A stretch of DNA of 34,200 bases from an uncultured Eubacteriales bacterium (GTDB taxonomy: Bacteria; Bacillota; Clostridia; Christensenellales; Aristaeellaceae). Positions 22,228 through 30,155 of this stretch are shown piece after piece. Made by a program: the position numbers and the translations under genes. Position 1 is the first letter of the stretch, and the number at the start of each line of letters is the position of its first letter. The notes under the pieces are model-generated. The model searched no databases, was not told where the DNA came from, and was given only the letters and a program-made list of their open reading frames with translations. The DNA lies in assembly GCA_900548145.1 (NCBI GenBank), contig URJB01000022.1, forward strand, positions 1 to 34,200, written 5' to 3'.

Positions 22228-22430
22228 TGCTAGAATAAAGCAAGAAAGCAAGGCCTGCCAAACGCAAAGCTAGCAGAGGAGAGAAAATGAATGGACAAGA
22301 ATCCTTTAGCACATACGAAATGGCGGTGTCAATATCACATACAATTACACCAAGTAGCGGAGACAGATAATCTACGAAAGATATATAAAGTAGAGATAGG
22401 AAAAATACTCAAAACAATATGTGAAAGACA
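22228..22430 (+). mobile_element. Decayed IS200/IS605-type transposase (TnpA) 5' fragment
   Basis: From the ATG at 22291 the frame reads MDKNPLAHTKWRCQYHI, the N-terminus of IS200-type Y1 transposases. A frame change follows: the next family residues (APK-RRQIIY) appear in another frame, with a stop in place of the expected Tyr. The original frame then returns with KVEIGKILKTICERQ. After that the similarity stops, so the catalytic HxH and Tyr are absent. A GAGGAGAG RBS precedes the ATG, and TGCTAG/CTAGCA (22228-22233, 22270-22275) form an inverted pair such as is found in the left end of these elements. It is a dead fragment of about 200 bases. Confidence 0.75.
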
Positions 22431-22476
22431 AGTTTGCCAACATTCCCAAGATATTTGCCACGGCAAAACCAATTCT

Positions 22477-22506
22477 CCGTCTGTTTGTGTTGCGCCAAAC
22501 AGGCGG
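22477..22506 (-). terminator. Likely terminator of the sugar-uptake/lactonase operon
   Basis: On the minus strand CCGCCTGTTTG (22496-22506) pairs with CAAACAGACGG (22477-22487), an 11-bp stem with one G-T pair, 13 bases after the lactonase stop. The U-tract is weak (AGAATTGGTTTT), so termination may be partial. Confidence 0.6.
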
Positions 22507-22519
22507 GGTTGGATAACGC

Positions 22520-23503
22520 CTACAGTTTGAGGACCCGCACCGCGCCGGGGAAGGGAAGAATGTCCCGGATCTCGCCGTCCTTCAGCAGGGTCAGCCCCGA
22601 ATCCTGACAGGCGGCGAGAATTGTATGTTCGTCCGCCATGCAGAAGTCACGCGGCTCCCTGCCTGCCAGGCGATAGAAAGCATCCCGGCGCAGGGAAGGC
22701 AGCGCACAGCGCACAAGAGTGCCCTCGCCCCGGTTGGAGGCATAAAGCCACTTTCCATCCGCCGATGGCCAGAGGGCGGCGGCGGTATTGGGCGTTTGTT
22801 CTTCCTCCAGTGTGGAAACGCCTGGTTCGCAGATCCGGCCCTGTTTTTCGCCGAAAACCACGGCATAAATCCTGTTGCCCAGTTCCGTTACCAGATAGGC
22901 GCTTCCGTCCGGCGTATATGCCATGTGCCGCGGCCCTTGACCGGCGGGAACAGGGATGCGGTAGCGCTCGCTGAGCAATCCGTCCTCTGCCTGATGGTAC
23001 ACCACCAGTGCGTCGATGCCCAGATCCACCACGCAGAAGCTGCCCGGCAGCGTAGGAATGCGTGTGACCTGATGAATATGAGGTCCGGCCTGGCGGGTGG
23101 GATGAAGCCCCCGGCCTTCATGCTGAATGCGCTGTCTGCAGGGGCCGATGCCCTTCTGCGTAAGCGGGAAAACGGTCAGAGAGCCGGTGCCGTAGTTGGC
23201 GCAAAGCAGAGATCGGCCGTCAGCGGAAAAGCTCAGCGCGCAGGGGCCGTTGCCTTCCGTAGCCTGACGGGAGATAACGTCCATCCCCGTTTCACTGATT
23301 TTAAGCTCGTTTACGCAGCCGCGCATTGGCTCCGGCATGTCGCTGCTGACGGAGAAAATGCGCCCGTTCGGGCCGAGGGACTGCCAGTTGGGGTCGGTCA
23401 ACGAGCCGTTCGTCCAAAGCAGGCGCAGCCGGTCGTTTTCCAGACGAACCCGGCCGATGCCGGCTCCGCCCATGCGGGTCAGGGTTCCAATCAGAAAATC
23501 CAT
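22520..23503 (-). CDS. Lactonase, seven-bladed beta-propeller (6-phosphogluconolactonase-like)
   Basis: A 327-residue propeller lactonase. Family marks are CANYGTGSLTVF (101-112), GPHIHQV (140-146) and GQGPRHMAYTPDG (188-200), with blade-like repeats throughout and no signal peptide. Members hydrolyse 6-phosphogluconolactone or non-phosphorylated sugar lactones. The ATG at 23503 is 1 base after the sensor-kinase stop, with AAGGAG in the end of the kinase gene, so they are coupled. Its place beside genes for an SDR dehydrogenase, an aldonate-type dehydratase and an aldolase suggests it opens a sugar 1,5- or 1,4-lactone. The exact lactone is unknown. Confidence 0.85.
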   Translation of the reverse strand: MDFLIGTLTRMGGAGIGRVRLENDRLRLLWTNGSLTDPNWQSLGPNGRIFSVSSDMPEPMRGCVNELKISETGMDVISRQATEGNGPCALSFSADGRSLLCANYGTGSLTVFPLTQKGIGPCRQRIQHEGRGLHPTRQAGPHIHQVTRIPTLPGSFCVVDLGIDALVVYHQAEDGLLSERYRIPVPAGQGPRHMAYTPDGSAYLVTELGNRIYAVVFGEKQGRICEPGVSTLEEEQTPNTAAALWPSADGKWLYASNRGEGTLVRCALPSLRRDAFYRLAGREPRDFCMADEHTILAACQDSGLTLLKDGEIRDILPFPGAVRVLKL

Positions 23504-23504
23504 A

Positions 23505-25265
23505 TCAGGGCTCCTTCCTTTTCAAGGCTTCATCGTCGATGTGATAGCACTCCCATGGGATGCGGATCTCAATGCGGCTTTCCACCCCAGGGTCACAAAA
23601 AATGGTCAGGGACTGATGATCCCGGTATAGCAGACGTAGGCGCTGCAGTACGCTGCGCAGGCCAAAGCCCTTCAGCTTTTCCACGGGGATCAGATCCTCG
23701 TTGATTTCTTCCACCTCGCGGATAGTTTGTTCCGAAAAGCTGCCGCCGTTGTCACTGACGCGCAGTGCCAGCCAGTCGCCCTGCCGCCGGGCCGTCAGAT
23801 GGATGGTGCGGGTCGCCAGATCGCCGCTGTGCACCAGCGCGTTTTCCACCAACGGTTGAAGCAGCATGCCGGGTACGCGGCAGTTAAGCGTCTTTGCAGG
23901 GATGTCCGTAACCAGCGCATTTTCATCCCCGTAGATCTCTCGGTAGAGATATACGTATTCCTCCACATAGCGAAGCTCGGTGCGCAGGCTGGTGAAGCGC
24001 TGCTCTTCGGCGGACAGATTGTCCCGCAGATACTGGCTGGCCCGCACGGCCAGGGTGGAGACCTCCTTCTGGCGGCCCATCTGGGCCAGCGCGCTTATAG
24101 ACGCCAAAATGTTGCAGATGAAGTGTGGGCTGATTTTTGATTGCAGCGAACGGTACTTGAAATCCAGTAGGGCGTATTCCGCCTTCTGGTGCTCCACCGC
24201 GTGGCGGATCATCTGATCGGTACTTTCCTTCAGGTTTTTCTGCATCCAACTGAATTTTTCCGCCAGTTCGCCGATTTCGTCCCGCGTGTTGATATCCACC
24301 TGCACGTCAAAATCGCCCTTGCTGACCTCGTTCATGGCAAGCTGCAGCTTTTGGACGCTGCGGGTGAGAGAATGGGCGATGAGAGCGGCCAGTCCGATGG
24401 CCAGAGCCGCCACTGCCAGACACAGCAGAGCGCCGCTGGAGCATACCGCATTGGCCAGGTTCAGTGCGTCCGACAGAGGAATCAGGTGCGCCGCCCGCCA
24501 GCCGTAACGGGTATCGGTGTGCACGGTTATCCAGTAGCTTACGCCGTCGATGCGCACCTCCCGGCTCAGCGGACGGGCGGTCTGGCTGGCGTATTCCGCC
24601 ACAGCCTGCTGCTCTTCCGTGGAAAAGGGGGACGTTTCCAGCAGGGAGGCGCCTGCACGGGTGAGAATGCAGGTTTTTCCGCTCATGGCCCGGTCCATGC
24701 CCATGGCGGACATCATTTGCTGGCTGCTGGTCTGGGCGATGAGTATGCCGGTGAATTTCAGCGGTGTGATATAGCACACCGGCATTTTCAGATACAGCTG
24801 TTCTTCATTATCGCCCCGAAACCAGTAGTTGTAGCTGTTTTCCAACGCGTCCTGCAGGCTGTAGTAGGCGGAAAGCAGCGGTGTGGCCCGGTCCGTGATT
24901 GCCGATGTGCCGAAAAAAGTGTTGCCCTCCAGATCCACGGCCAAAAAGCTGGTAAAATAGCTGTTGTTGCCGCACATGTTGCGCAGCTCCTGCTCTACCT
25001 GAATGCGCTTTTTGGACGGAGAAGCATGGCTTTCCAGACCTTCCGCCAGCAAGACGTTCTGATAGAGGTTGAAGCAGTTCTGCTCCATGTTGGACAGCAC
25101 AAGGCTGGCGCTGGTGCAGAGCTGGTTGATATAGGCATCGTATTCTGCCGTTTTGTCCTGCAAAAGCCGGGGACGCAAAACGGTGTTGCCGTAAACGACA
25201 ACACCTGTCAGAATCAGCGCGATGGTCAGCACATGGGTCAGGATGATCTTCTGCCTGAGCTTCAT
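23505..25265 (-). CDS. YesM-like sensor histidine kinase
   Basis: A 586-residue kinase. A membrane helix (about 8-29) is followed by an extracellular sensor region (30-270, Cache-like size), a second helix (about 271-297), a HAMP linker (297-350), and a His_kinase domain with H381 in SKISPHFICNILASI. The ATPase part has VENALVHS, VSDNGGSF and GFGLRSVLQRLRLLY. This is the YesM/LytS-type kinase that works with AraC-type regulators to sense extracellular sugars, often together with the neighbouring binding protein. It overlaps the regulator gene by ATGA and ends 1 base before the lactonase. Confidence 0.92.
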   Translation of the reverse strand: MKLRQKIILTHVLTIALILTGVVVYGNTVLRPRLLQDKTAEYDAYINQLCTSASLVLSNMEQNCFNLYQNVLLAEGLESHASPSKKRIQVEQELRNMCGNNSYFTSFLAVDLEGNTFFGTSAITDRATPLLSAYYSLQDALENSYNYWFRGDNEEQLYLKMPVCYITPLKFTGILIAQTSSQQMMSAMGMDRAMSGKTCILTRAGASLLETSPFSTEEQQAVAEYASQTARPLSREVRIDGVSYWITVHTDTRYGWRAAHLIPLSDALNLANAVCSSGALLCLAVAALAIGLAALIAHSLTRSVQKLQLAMNEVSKGDFDVQVDINTRDEIGELAEKFSWMQKNLKESTDQMIRHAVEHQKAEYALLDFKYRSLQSKISPHFICNILASISALAQMGRQKEVSTLAVRASQYLRDNLSAEEQRFTSLRTELRYVEEYVYLYREIYGDENALVTDIPAKTLNCRVPGMLLQPLVENALVHSGDLATRTIHLTARRQGDWLALRVSDNGGSFSEQTIREVEEINEDLIPVEKLKGFGLRSVLQRLRLLYRDHQSLTIFCDPGVESRIEIRIPWECYHIDDEALKRKEP

Positions 25266-25993
25266 TCCGGTTCCCTCCTGCTGTGTCGGTAATCGCTGGG
25301 GGAGACGCCCTCGTGCTTCACAAAAACATTATAAAAGGAAATATAATTCTTGTACCCTACGACCGTGGCGATCTCTTCCAGGCGGTAGGTGGGATCCCGC
25401 AGCAACTTTTTCGCCAGGACAATCCGCGCGTCGACGACCCATTCCAGATAGTTGCGCCCGGTATGCTTTTTGATTAGATAGGAAATGTAGTTGGGCGTCA
25501 GATCGAAATGGGCGGACAGAGATTGCAGCGACAGCGGCTCACTGGGGTTGTTGCGGATGTAAGACAGGATGCTGGATACGCTAAGGGATCCGCAATCCAC
25601 CGTTTCGATCTCCTGCGGCTGCTCTTTTTCCTCGATGATGCGCTGCACGATGCGCAGCAGCTTGTCGTTGTCAAAGGGCTTGAGCAGGTAGTCGAAAGCG
25701 CGCAGATCCAGCGCCTTTTTGACATACTCAAAATCGTTATAGGCGCTGATGTAAATAACCTTGCTGCCGGGGGAGACAGCCTGAATGGTCTCTACCATGG
25801 TCATACCGTCCATGCCCGGCATGCGGATATCCGAAATGATGATATCCGGCTTGCTCTGCAGGATCAGCATACGGCCGCGCTGGCCGTTATAGGCCACACC
25901 GGTCACTTCGCAATTCACGCTGTTCCAGTCAATGGCGGTAGCCAGCATATCGGCCGTAGCGCGATTATCCTCCACAATAACGACCGTGTACAT
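25262..25993 (-). CDS. YesN-like response regulator with AraC-type DNA-binding domain
   Basis: A 243-residue regulator. The receiver domain has the ED pair (8-9), D55 in IIISDIRMPGMDG and K105 in YLLKPFD. It is followed by a double helix-turn-helix AraC domain (about 140-240) containing LTPNYISYLIKKHTG and IATVVGYKNYISFYNVFVKHEG. The ATG at 25993 follows AAGGAGGG. It is shorter than many YesN proteins, which have a long linker. It lies between the permease genes and the kinase gene and most likely controls the transporter genes and the divergent catabolic genes. Confidence 0.92.
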   Translation of the reverse strand: MYTVVIVEDNRATADMLATAIDWNSVNCEVTGVAYNGQRGRMLILQSKPDIIISDIRMPGMDGMTMVETIQAVSPGSKVIYISAYNDFEYVKKALDLRAFDYLLKPFDNDKLLRIVQRIIEEKEQPQEIETVDCGSLSVSSILSYIRNNPSEPLSLQSLSAHFDLTPNYISYLIKKHTGRNYLEWVVDARIVLAKKLLRDPTYRLEEIATVVGYKNYISFYNVFVKHEGVSPSDYRHSRREPE

Positions 25994-26017
25994 CTGGCTT
26001 CCCTCCTTGAAAAAATT

Positions 26018-26893
26018 TCAGCCTTTCACAGCGCCGGACATGATGCCGCTTACGATGTACCGCTGGGAGAACAGATACAAAATCAGCACCGGCAGCATAC
26101 ACAGGGTAAAGAACGCAAAAGCCTGATTCACGTCCACGCCGCTCTCGGAGCGGTACACGAACTGCGCCAACGGCAGCGTGCGGTTCTGCGCGGATTGCAG
26201 AATGGTAACGGATACGTAAAAATCGTTCCAGCTGAACAGGGTGTTAAGCACCAGCATGGTCACGTTGATGGGCTTCATCAGCGGGTATACCACCCGCCAG
26301 AAGGTGCGGAAGATACTGGCTCCGTCGATATTGGCAGCCTCCTCCAGTTCCGCAGGCACAGTGCGTACAAAGTCGGTGATGACCAGGATGCACATGCCGA
26401 TCTGAAAGCCGGTTCTGACGATGACAAAGCCGCTCAACGTATTCATGAGCCCTACCGCCTTCAGGTTGACATAGGTGGGGAACATGATGCACTGGAAGGG
26501 AATCAGAATGCCCATCAGAAATACGTAATATATGAAATTATATATCTTTCGGCGGCTTCTTGCAAGCACATAAGCGGCCATGGGCGTGATTATGGTCAGA
26601 ATGGCCACAATCCACACGGTGGTCAGCAGACTGTTGACAAAGCCGGTCTGAAAATCGCCGTTTTTGACGATCACGTCGCGGAAGTTTCCCAGATACAGGG
26701 TTTTGGGCAGGCTCAGGGGCGAAGTTGCGCCCATCTCCGACGGCTGCTTCAGCGAATAGACCAGGCTGACGTAGAGGGGACACACAAAAAAAAGCGTGAT
26801 GAGGACTACAACGATGTTGCGCGCCACACGGCCCAGTTTATGCCGAGCGCGCATGGAAAGGCCGTGATGAGCGGCTGTATTGGCGGCGTTCAT
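26018..26893 (-). CDS. Carbohydrate ABC transporter permease, MalG type
   Basis: A 291-residue inner permease of the CUT1 class. It has about six membrane helices and the cytoplasmic EAA loop EEAANIDGASIFRTFWRVVYP, which contacts the ATPase. The C-terminus ends in the family pattern SQRYIVSGIMSGAVKG. Its ATG overlaps the stop of the other permease gene by 4 bases. No ATPase is encoded nearby, so a shared MsmX-type ATPase elsewhere in the genome is likely. Confidence 0.93.
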   Translation of the reverse strand: MNAANTAAHHGLSMRARHKLGRVARNIVVVLITLFFVCPLYVSLVYSLKQPSEMGATSPLSLPKTLYLGNFRDVIVKNGDFQTGFVNSLLTTVWIVAILTIITPMAAYVLARSRRKIYNFIYYVFLMGILIPFQCIMFPTYVNLKAVGLMNTLSGFVIVRTGFQIGMCILVITDFVRTVPAELEEAANIDGASIFRTFWRVVYPLMKPINVTMLVLNTLFSWNDFYVSVTILQSAQNRTLPLAQFVYRSESGVDVNQAFAFFTLCMLPVLILYLFSQRYIVSGIMSGAVKG

Positions 26894-27777
26894 GCGTCTA
26901 CCCCCTTTGAGCGGAAGAATTTGGATACCAAGAAAGAAAAAAACAGCAGGATCAGGGTCATGATGACGGCGGCTGCCTGGCCGTAGCCGGCCTTGGAATT
27001 GCCGAAAATGTTGTTGTAGATGAACATGGCCATGGTGGTGGTGGTATCTCGGCCCGGGCCGCCGTTGGTGGTGGCCATGACAGCGTCAAATACTTTCAGA
27101 CCCCAGGCCAGCAGCAACGAAACGTTTACCGAAAAGGCGGGCACGATCATGGGCACGGTAATCTTTCGGAACTGGTACCATCTGCCCGCACCCTCTACGC
27201 TGGCGGCCTCATAGTATTCATTGGGCACACCCTGTAGGGCGGCGATGTAAATCAGCATACAGTAGCCGCTGGTGCGCCACACGCTGATGACGGCGATGCC
27301 CAGCATGGCCTGGGATTTGATGGCCAGCGGGCTTTGCACGCCAAACAGGGGGGAGTAAACGGCGTTGAAGATATATTTCCACACAAAGGCTGCCGTCAGC
27401 ATGCTGATGACATAGGGCATGAATACCAGGGTACGGCAGATATTGTTTATTTTTGACGAACGGTGGATCAGCAGCGCGATGCCCAGACCGATCAGATTGG
27501 CAAACACGATGTAGTAGGCGGCGAATTGAAAGGTATTGCTGATGGATTTCCAGAAACTGGTTGATTTGAGCATGGACAGATAATTTTTCAGGCCCACGAA
27601 TTGGGATTGGGAGGATACCAGGTTCCAATTGGTCAGAGAATATGGAATGCCCTGAAAAAACGGAAAGACGACCGTTATCAGATACAGGATCAGCGCAGGC
27701 AGCACAAAACAGGCGTAGGTAATCCGTTTAACGGTGCAGTAGCGCGTTTTCGCAAGCAGAGTGCTGTGAGCTTGCAT
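26890..27777 (-). CDS. Carbohydrate ABC transporter permease, MalF/UgpA type
   Basis: A 295-residue CUT1 permease with six helices and the EAA loop EAASVEGAGRWYQFRKITVP. The start MQAHSTLL at 27777 follows AAAGGGGCG; a longer open frame upstream runs through the intercistronic hairpin and is rejected. It pairs with the MalG-type permease to form the channel for the sugar delivered by the binding protein encoded upstream. The N-terminal arm before the first helix is about 23 residues. Confidence 0.92.
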   Translation of the reverse strand: MQAHSTLLAKTRYCTVKRITYACFVLPALILYLITVVFPFFQGIPYSLTNWNLVSSQSQFVGLKNYLSMLKSTSFWKSISNTFQFAAYYIVFANLIGLGIALLIHRSSKINNICRTLVFMPYVISMLTAAFVWKYIFNAVYSPLFGVQSPLAIKSQAMLGIAVISVWRTSGYCMLIYIAALQGVPNEYYEAASVEGAGRWYQFRKITVPMIVPAFSVNVSLLLAWGLKVFDAVMATTNGGPGRDTTTTMAMFIYNNIFGNSKAGYGQAAAVIMTLILLFFSFLVSKFFRSKGVDA

Positions 27778-27802
27778 AAGCGACGCCCCTTTCAAAAAAG
27801 AT

Positions 27803-27848
27803 GGAAGAAAAGGGAGATGGGCCCGGGTTCGTGCACGAACCCATCTCC
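27803..27848 (-). terminator. Intercistronic hairpin between binding-protein and permease genes
   Basis: On the minus strand GGAGATGGG (27840-27848) pairs with CCCATCTCC (27813-27821), and the loop itself contains GGTTCG/CGAACC. CTTTTCTTCC follows. It lies 39 bases after the binding-protein stop and likely stops part of the transcription, giving more binding protein than permease. Confidence 0.75.
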
Positions 27849-27886
27849 GTCTTGCGCCGGGGAGAACGGCCGCCGGCGACAGAGGA

Positions 27887-29143
27887 TTACTTGCTGGCGT
27901 TAATCTCGTCAAAGGCTGTCTGCAGTTCCGCGATGGTATCGGCGGGAGTCAGGCTGCGATCAGCGCAGAAGCCCTGAGTGATGGAACGCCAGTTGGTCAG
28001 GTACTCGCCGCTGAAGGAGGCGGTGAAAGCGCCTTCATGCGCGATGTTGCCGGTTTCCTTGGCCTGAATGGCGGTCAGGATCACTTCCGGCATTTCGGTT
28101 TCCACGCCAGGCACAACGGAGGGGCACAGGGTGTCGGCGCTCCACTGGCCGGCCACTTCAGGGGTGAGCAGGTACTTCATGAAGTCCAGCGCGGCTTCGG
28201 TGTGCTCGCTCTTACCGTTGACCATGAAGATCTGATCCAGCTGCACGCAGTAGGCGTTGGGTTTTCCGTCGTCGCGAGGTACGGCGAACATGCCATACTC
28301 AACGGTGGGGTTGAACTGCTGGATCTGTGCGAAAGCCCAAGTGCCGTCATAGATCATAGCGGCGCCCTCGCCGGCGATCAGCTGGCGGCCCATGGTGGTA
28401 TCGTTGCTCATATCGTCCATTCGGCTGTATTCCATGCGGCGGCCCCATAGCTCCAACGCCTTTTCGAACTCGGGATAATCGGTAAACTTAACTTCACCGG
28501 CCATCAGCTTTTCAAAGGCGTCGTTATGACCGTTTTCTTGCAGCAGGGGCCACAGGATAGCGCGCATTTCGATATCGGGATAGGTCACGTTGGAATAGTT
28601 GCGGGCCCAGGGATCGATGCCGTTGTCCTTCAAAGTCTTGCAGACAGCGTCCAGTTCATCCTGAGTGGTGGGGACGTTCAGGCCATACTTTTCAAACATA
28701 CTCTTGTTATAGATGACGCCGTAGGTCTTGAAGTCTAGAGGCAGAGCGTATACGCGGCCATTGTAGGAGCAATTCTTGATGTCGCCCTCGGTCAGGCCCA
28801 GTGCGGCGATCAGCTCGTTATCGGTCAGATCCATCACATAGCCGGCCTCAATGATGTCGGCGTACTGGCCGGGCTGGCCCATCATGATGTCGGGCGCGTC
28901 TCCGGCGCCTACGCGGGTACGCAGCTGGGTGATGTATTCGTTCTGGCTCAGGGCCTGACTGTCAAAGGTCACATTGGGATGCAGCGCGATGTAGCCTTCC
29001 AGGATCTTGTTGAATGCGTTCAGCTTCACTTCGTTGCCCATGTAGTGCAGAATGGTAATGGTAACGGGTTCCTCCGCCAGAGCGGTGGCCGCAAGGCTGC
29101 CAATCAGACATACGGTCAGTAGAAGGGCGAACAGTTTTTTCAT
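27887..29143 (-). CDS. Extracellular solute-binding protein, family 1 (sugar ABC transporter)
   Basis: A 418-residue binding protein. The signal peptide is MKKLFALLLTVCLIGSLAA followed by TALA|EE, which fits signal peptidase I. The only cysteine in this stretch (C12) lies inside the hydrophobic core and is not a lipobox, so lipid anchoring is not predicted. The mature part has the family-1 features GYIALHPNVTF, GDAPDIMMGQPGQ, GRVYALPLDFKTYGVIYNK and a C-terminal hinge region with AALDFMKYLLTPEV. The RBS is AGGAGGT. It is the first gene of the transporter-regulator-lactonase operon. Ligand not determinable; a mono- or oligosaccharide is likely. Confidence 0.93.
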   Translation of the reverse strand: MKKLFALLLTVCLIGSLAATALAEEPVTITILHYMGNEVKLNAFNKILEGYIALHPNVTFDSQALSQNEYITQLRTRVGAGDAPDIMMGQPGQYADIIEAGYVMDLTDNELIAALGLTEGDIKNCSYNGRVYALPLDFKTYGVIYNKSMFEKYGLNVPTTQDELDAVCKTLKDNGIDPWARNYSNVTYPDIEMRAILWPLLQENGHNDAFEKLMAGEVKFTDYPEFEKALELWGRRMEYSRMDDMSNDTTMGRQLIAGEGAAMIYDGTWAFAQIQQFNPTVEYGMFAVPRDDGKPNAYCVQLDQIFMVNGKSEHTEAALDFMKYLLTPEVAGQWSADTLCPSVVPGVETEMPEVILTAIQAKETGNIAHEGAFTASFSGEYLTNWRSITQGFCADRSLTPADTIAELQTAFDEINASK

Positions 29144-29208
29144 GTGGGTCTACCTCCTGCTTTGATATTGGTTTGTCCGTGCAGACTGTCCCGCCTGCGT
29201 TTGTATTC

Positions 29209-29237
29209 ATTATACGTTAACAGTCCAAATTGGACAT
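29209..29237 (-). promoter_or_regulatory. Promoter of the binding-protein operon with a palindrome at -35
   Basis: A perfect -10 TATAAT (29209-29214, minus strand) has only ATGTCC at the -35 position (29232-29237). The palindrome GTCCAA-A-TTGGAC (29223-29235) covers the -35 region. A poor -35 with an overlapping symmetric site suggests control by a DNA-binding protein, plausibly the YesN-like regulator. Confidence 0.55.
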
Positions 29238-29288
29238 ATAGCAGATTGTCAAATTCTTATATCAAACCTTCGAATTATCAAAAAACTA

Positions 29289-29316
29289 TTGAAAATCTGG
29301 CCCAAATACATATGAT
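29289..29316 (+). promoter_or_regulatory. Promoter of the SDR-aldolase-dehydratase genes
   Basis: TTGAAA (29289-29294) and TATGAT (29311-29316) with a 16-base spacer lie about 64 bases before the SDR start, back to back with the binding-protein promoter. Confidence 0.5.
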
Positions 29317-29379
29317 GGATGCCAGGAAAAAGGGGAGAGAAGCGTTCCCCGCTCAATAGCAGAAGGAGTGTGCATCCAA

Positions 29380-30150
29380 GTGAACAAAGTCGCCATGATT
29401 ACCGGAGCCACCCGCAACACCGGTTTTGCCATCGCTCATCGCTTTGCGCAAAACGGCTATGATGTGGTCGTCACCAGCCGCGACCAGCATAACGCCGATG
29501 AGGCCGTGCTCCAATTAAAGAAAGAATTCCCCGAAAACCGTTTTCTGGCCCTTGGCATGAACCAAGGGGAAGCCCAGGCCATTCACAGCGGCTTTGAAAA
29601 AATAAGGGATGCCTTTGACCACTTGGATGTGTTTGTAGGCAACGCGGCCGATTTGGCCGTTGACTGCGATGTGTTTAACACCAGTCTGGAACGCTGGAAC
29701 CAGGTTATCGCCACAAATGTAACAGGCAACTTTCTGTGCGCGCAGGAGAGCGCCAAACTGATGAAAGACGGCGGCAGCATCGTGTTCATTTCCAGCGTAC
29801 ATGCCAACCAGTCTATTGTGGGCCGGGTGGCCTATTCCACCTCCAAGGCTGCCATCGGCGGGCTGATGCGCTCCTTGTCCCTGGAGCTGGCCTACCTGAA
29901 CATTCGCGTCAACTCCATCATTGCCGGAGCCATCTGGAGCGACCGCTGGGAAAAGCAGACCCCGGAGCAGACCACGCAGCGCCGCCTGAAATATCCTGCG
30001 GGCCGGGAATCCTCAACCGGAGAAATTGCCCACGCCGTGTCCTTTCTGTGCGATGAGGAAAGCGCCACCATCACCGGCACCGAACTGACGGTGGACAGCG
30101 GCATCAGCATATGCCTGCTGCCCTATCAGCGCGACTGGCACAAGGAGTGA
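29380..30150 (+). CDS. Short-chain dehydrogenase/reductase (likely sugar dehydrogenase)
   Basis: A 256-residue classical SDR. It has the nucleotide-binding TGATRNTGFA (8-17), NAA (88-90), N113, S139 in FISSV, and the YSTSK catalytic motif (Y152, K156). It oxidises or reduces a carbonyl with NAD(P). The GTG at 29380 is chosen because AAGGAG lies 11 bases upstream and the resulting MNKVAMITGA is the normal SDR start; a GTG four codons earlier is 1 base from the RBS. The glycine loop is slightly unusual (NTGFA rather than GIG). In this operon the likely step is oxidation of a sugar to its lactone or of a sugar acid to a keto acid. Confidence 0.88.
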   Translation: MNKVAMITGATRNTGFAIAHRFAQNGYDVVVTSRDQHNADEAVLQLKKEFPENRFLALGMNQGEAQAIHSGFEKIRDAFDHLDVFVGNAADLAVDCDVFNTSLERWNQVIATNVTGNFLCAQESAKLMKDGGSIVFISSVHANQSIVGRVAYSTSKAAIGGLMRSLSLELAYLNIRVNSIIAGAIWSDRWEKQTPEQTTQRRLKYPAGRESSTGEIAHAVSFLCDEESATITGTELTVDSGISICLLPYQRDWHKE

Positions 30151-30155
30151 AAGCT

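Noticed and set aside
29223..29252. TTGACA at 29247-29252 (minus) as the -35 of the binding-protein promoter
   Set aside because: No -10-like hexamer lies 16-18 bases downstream, and it is 32 bases from the perfect TATAAT.
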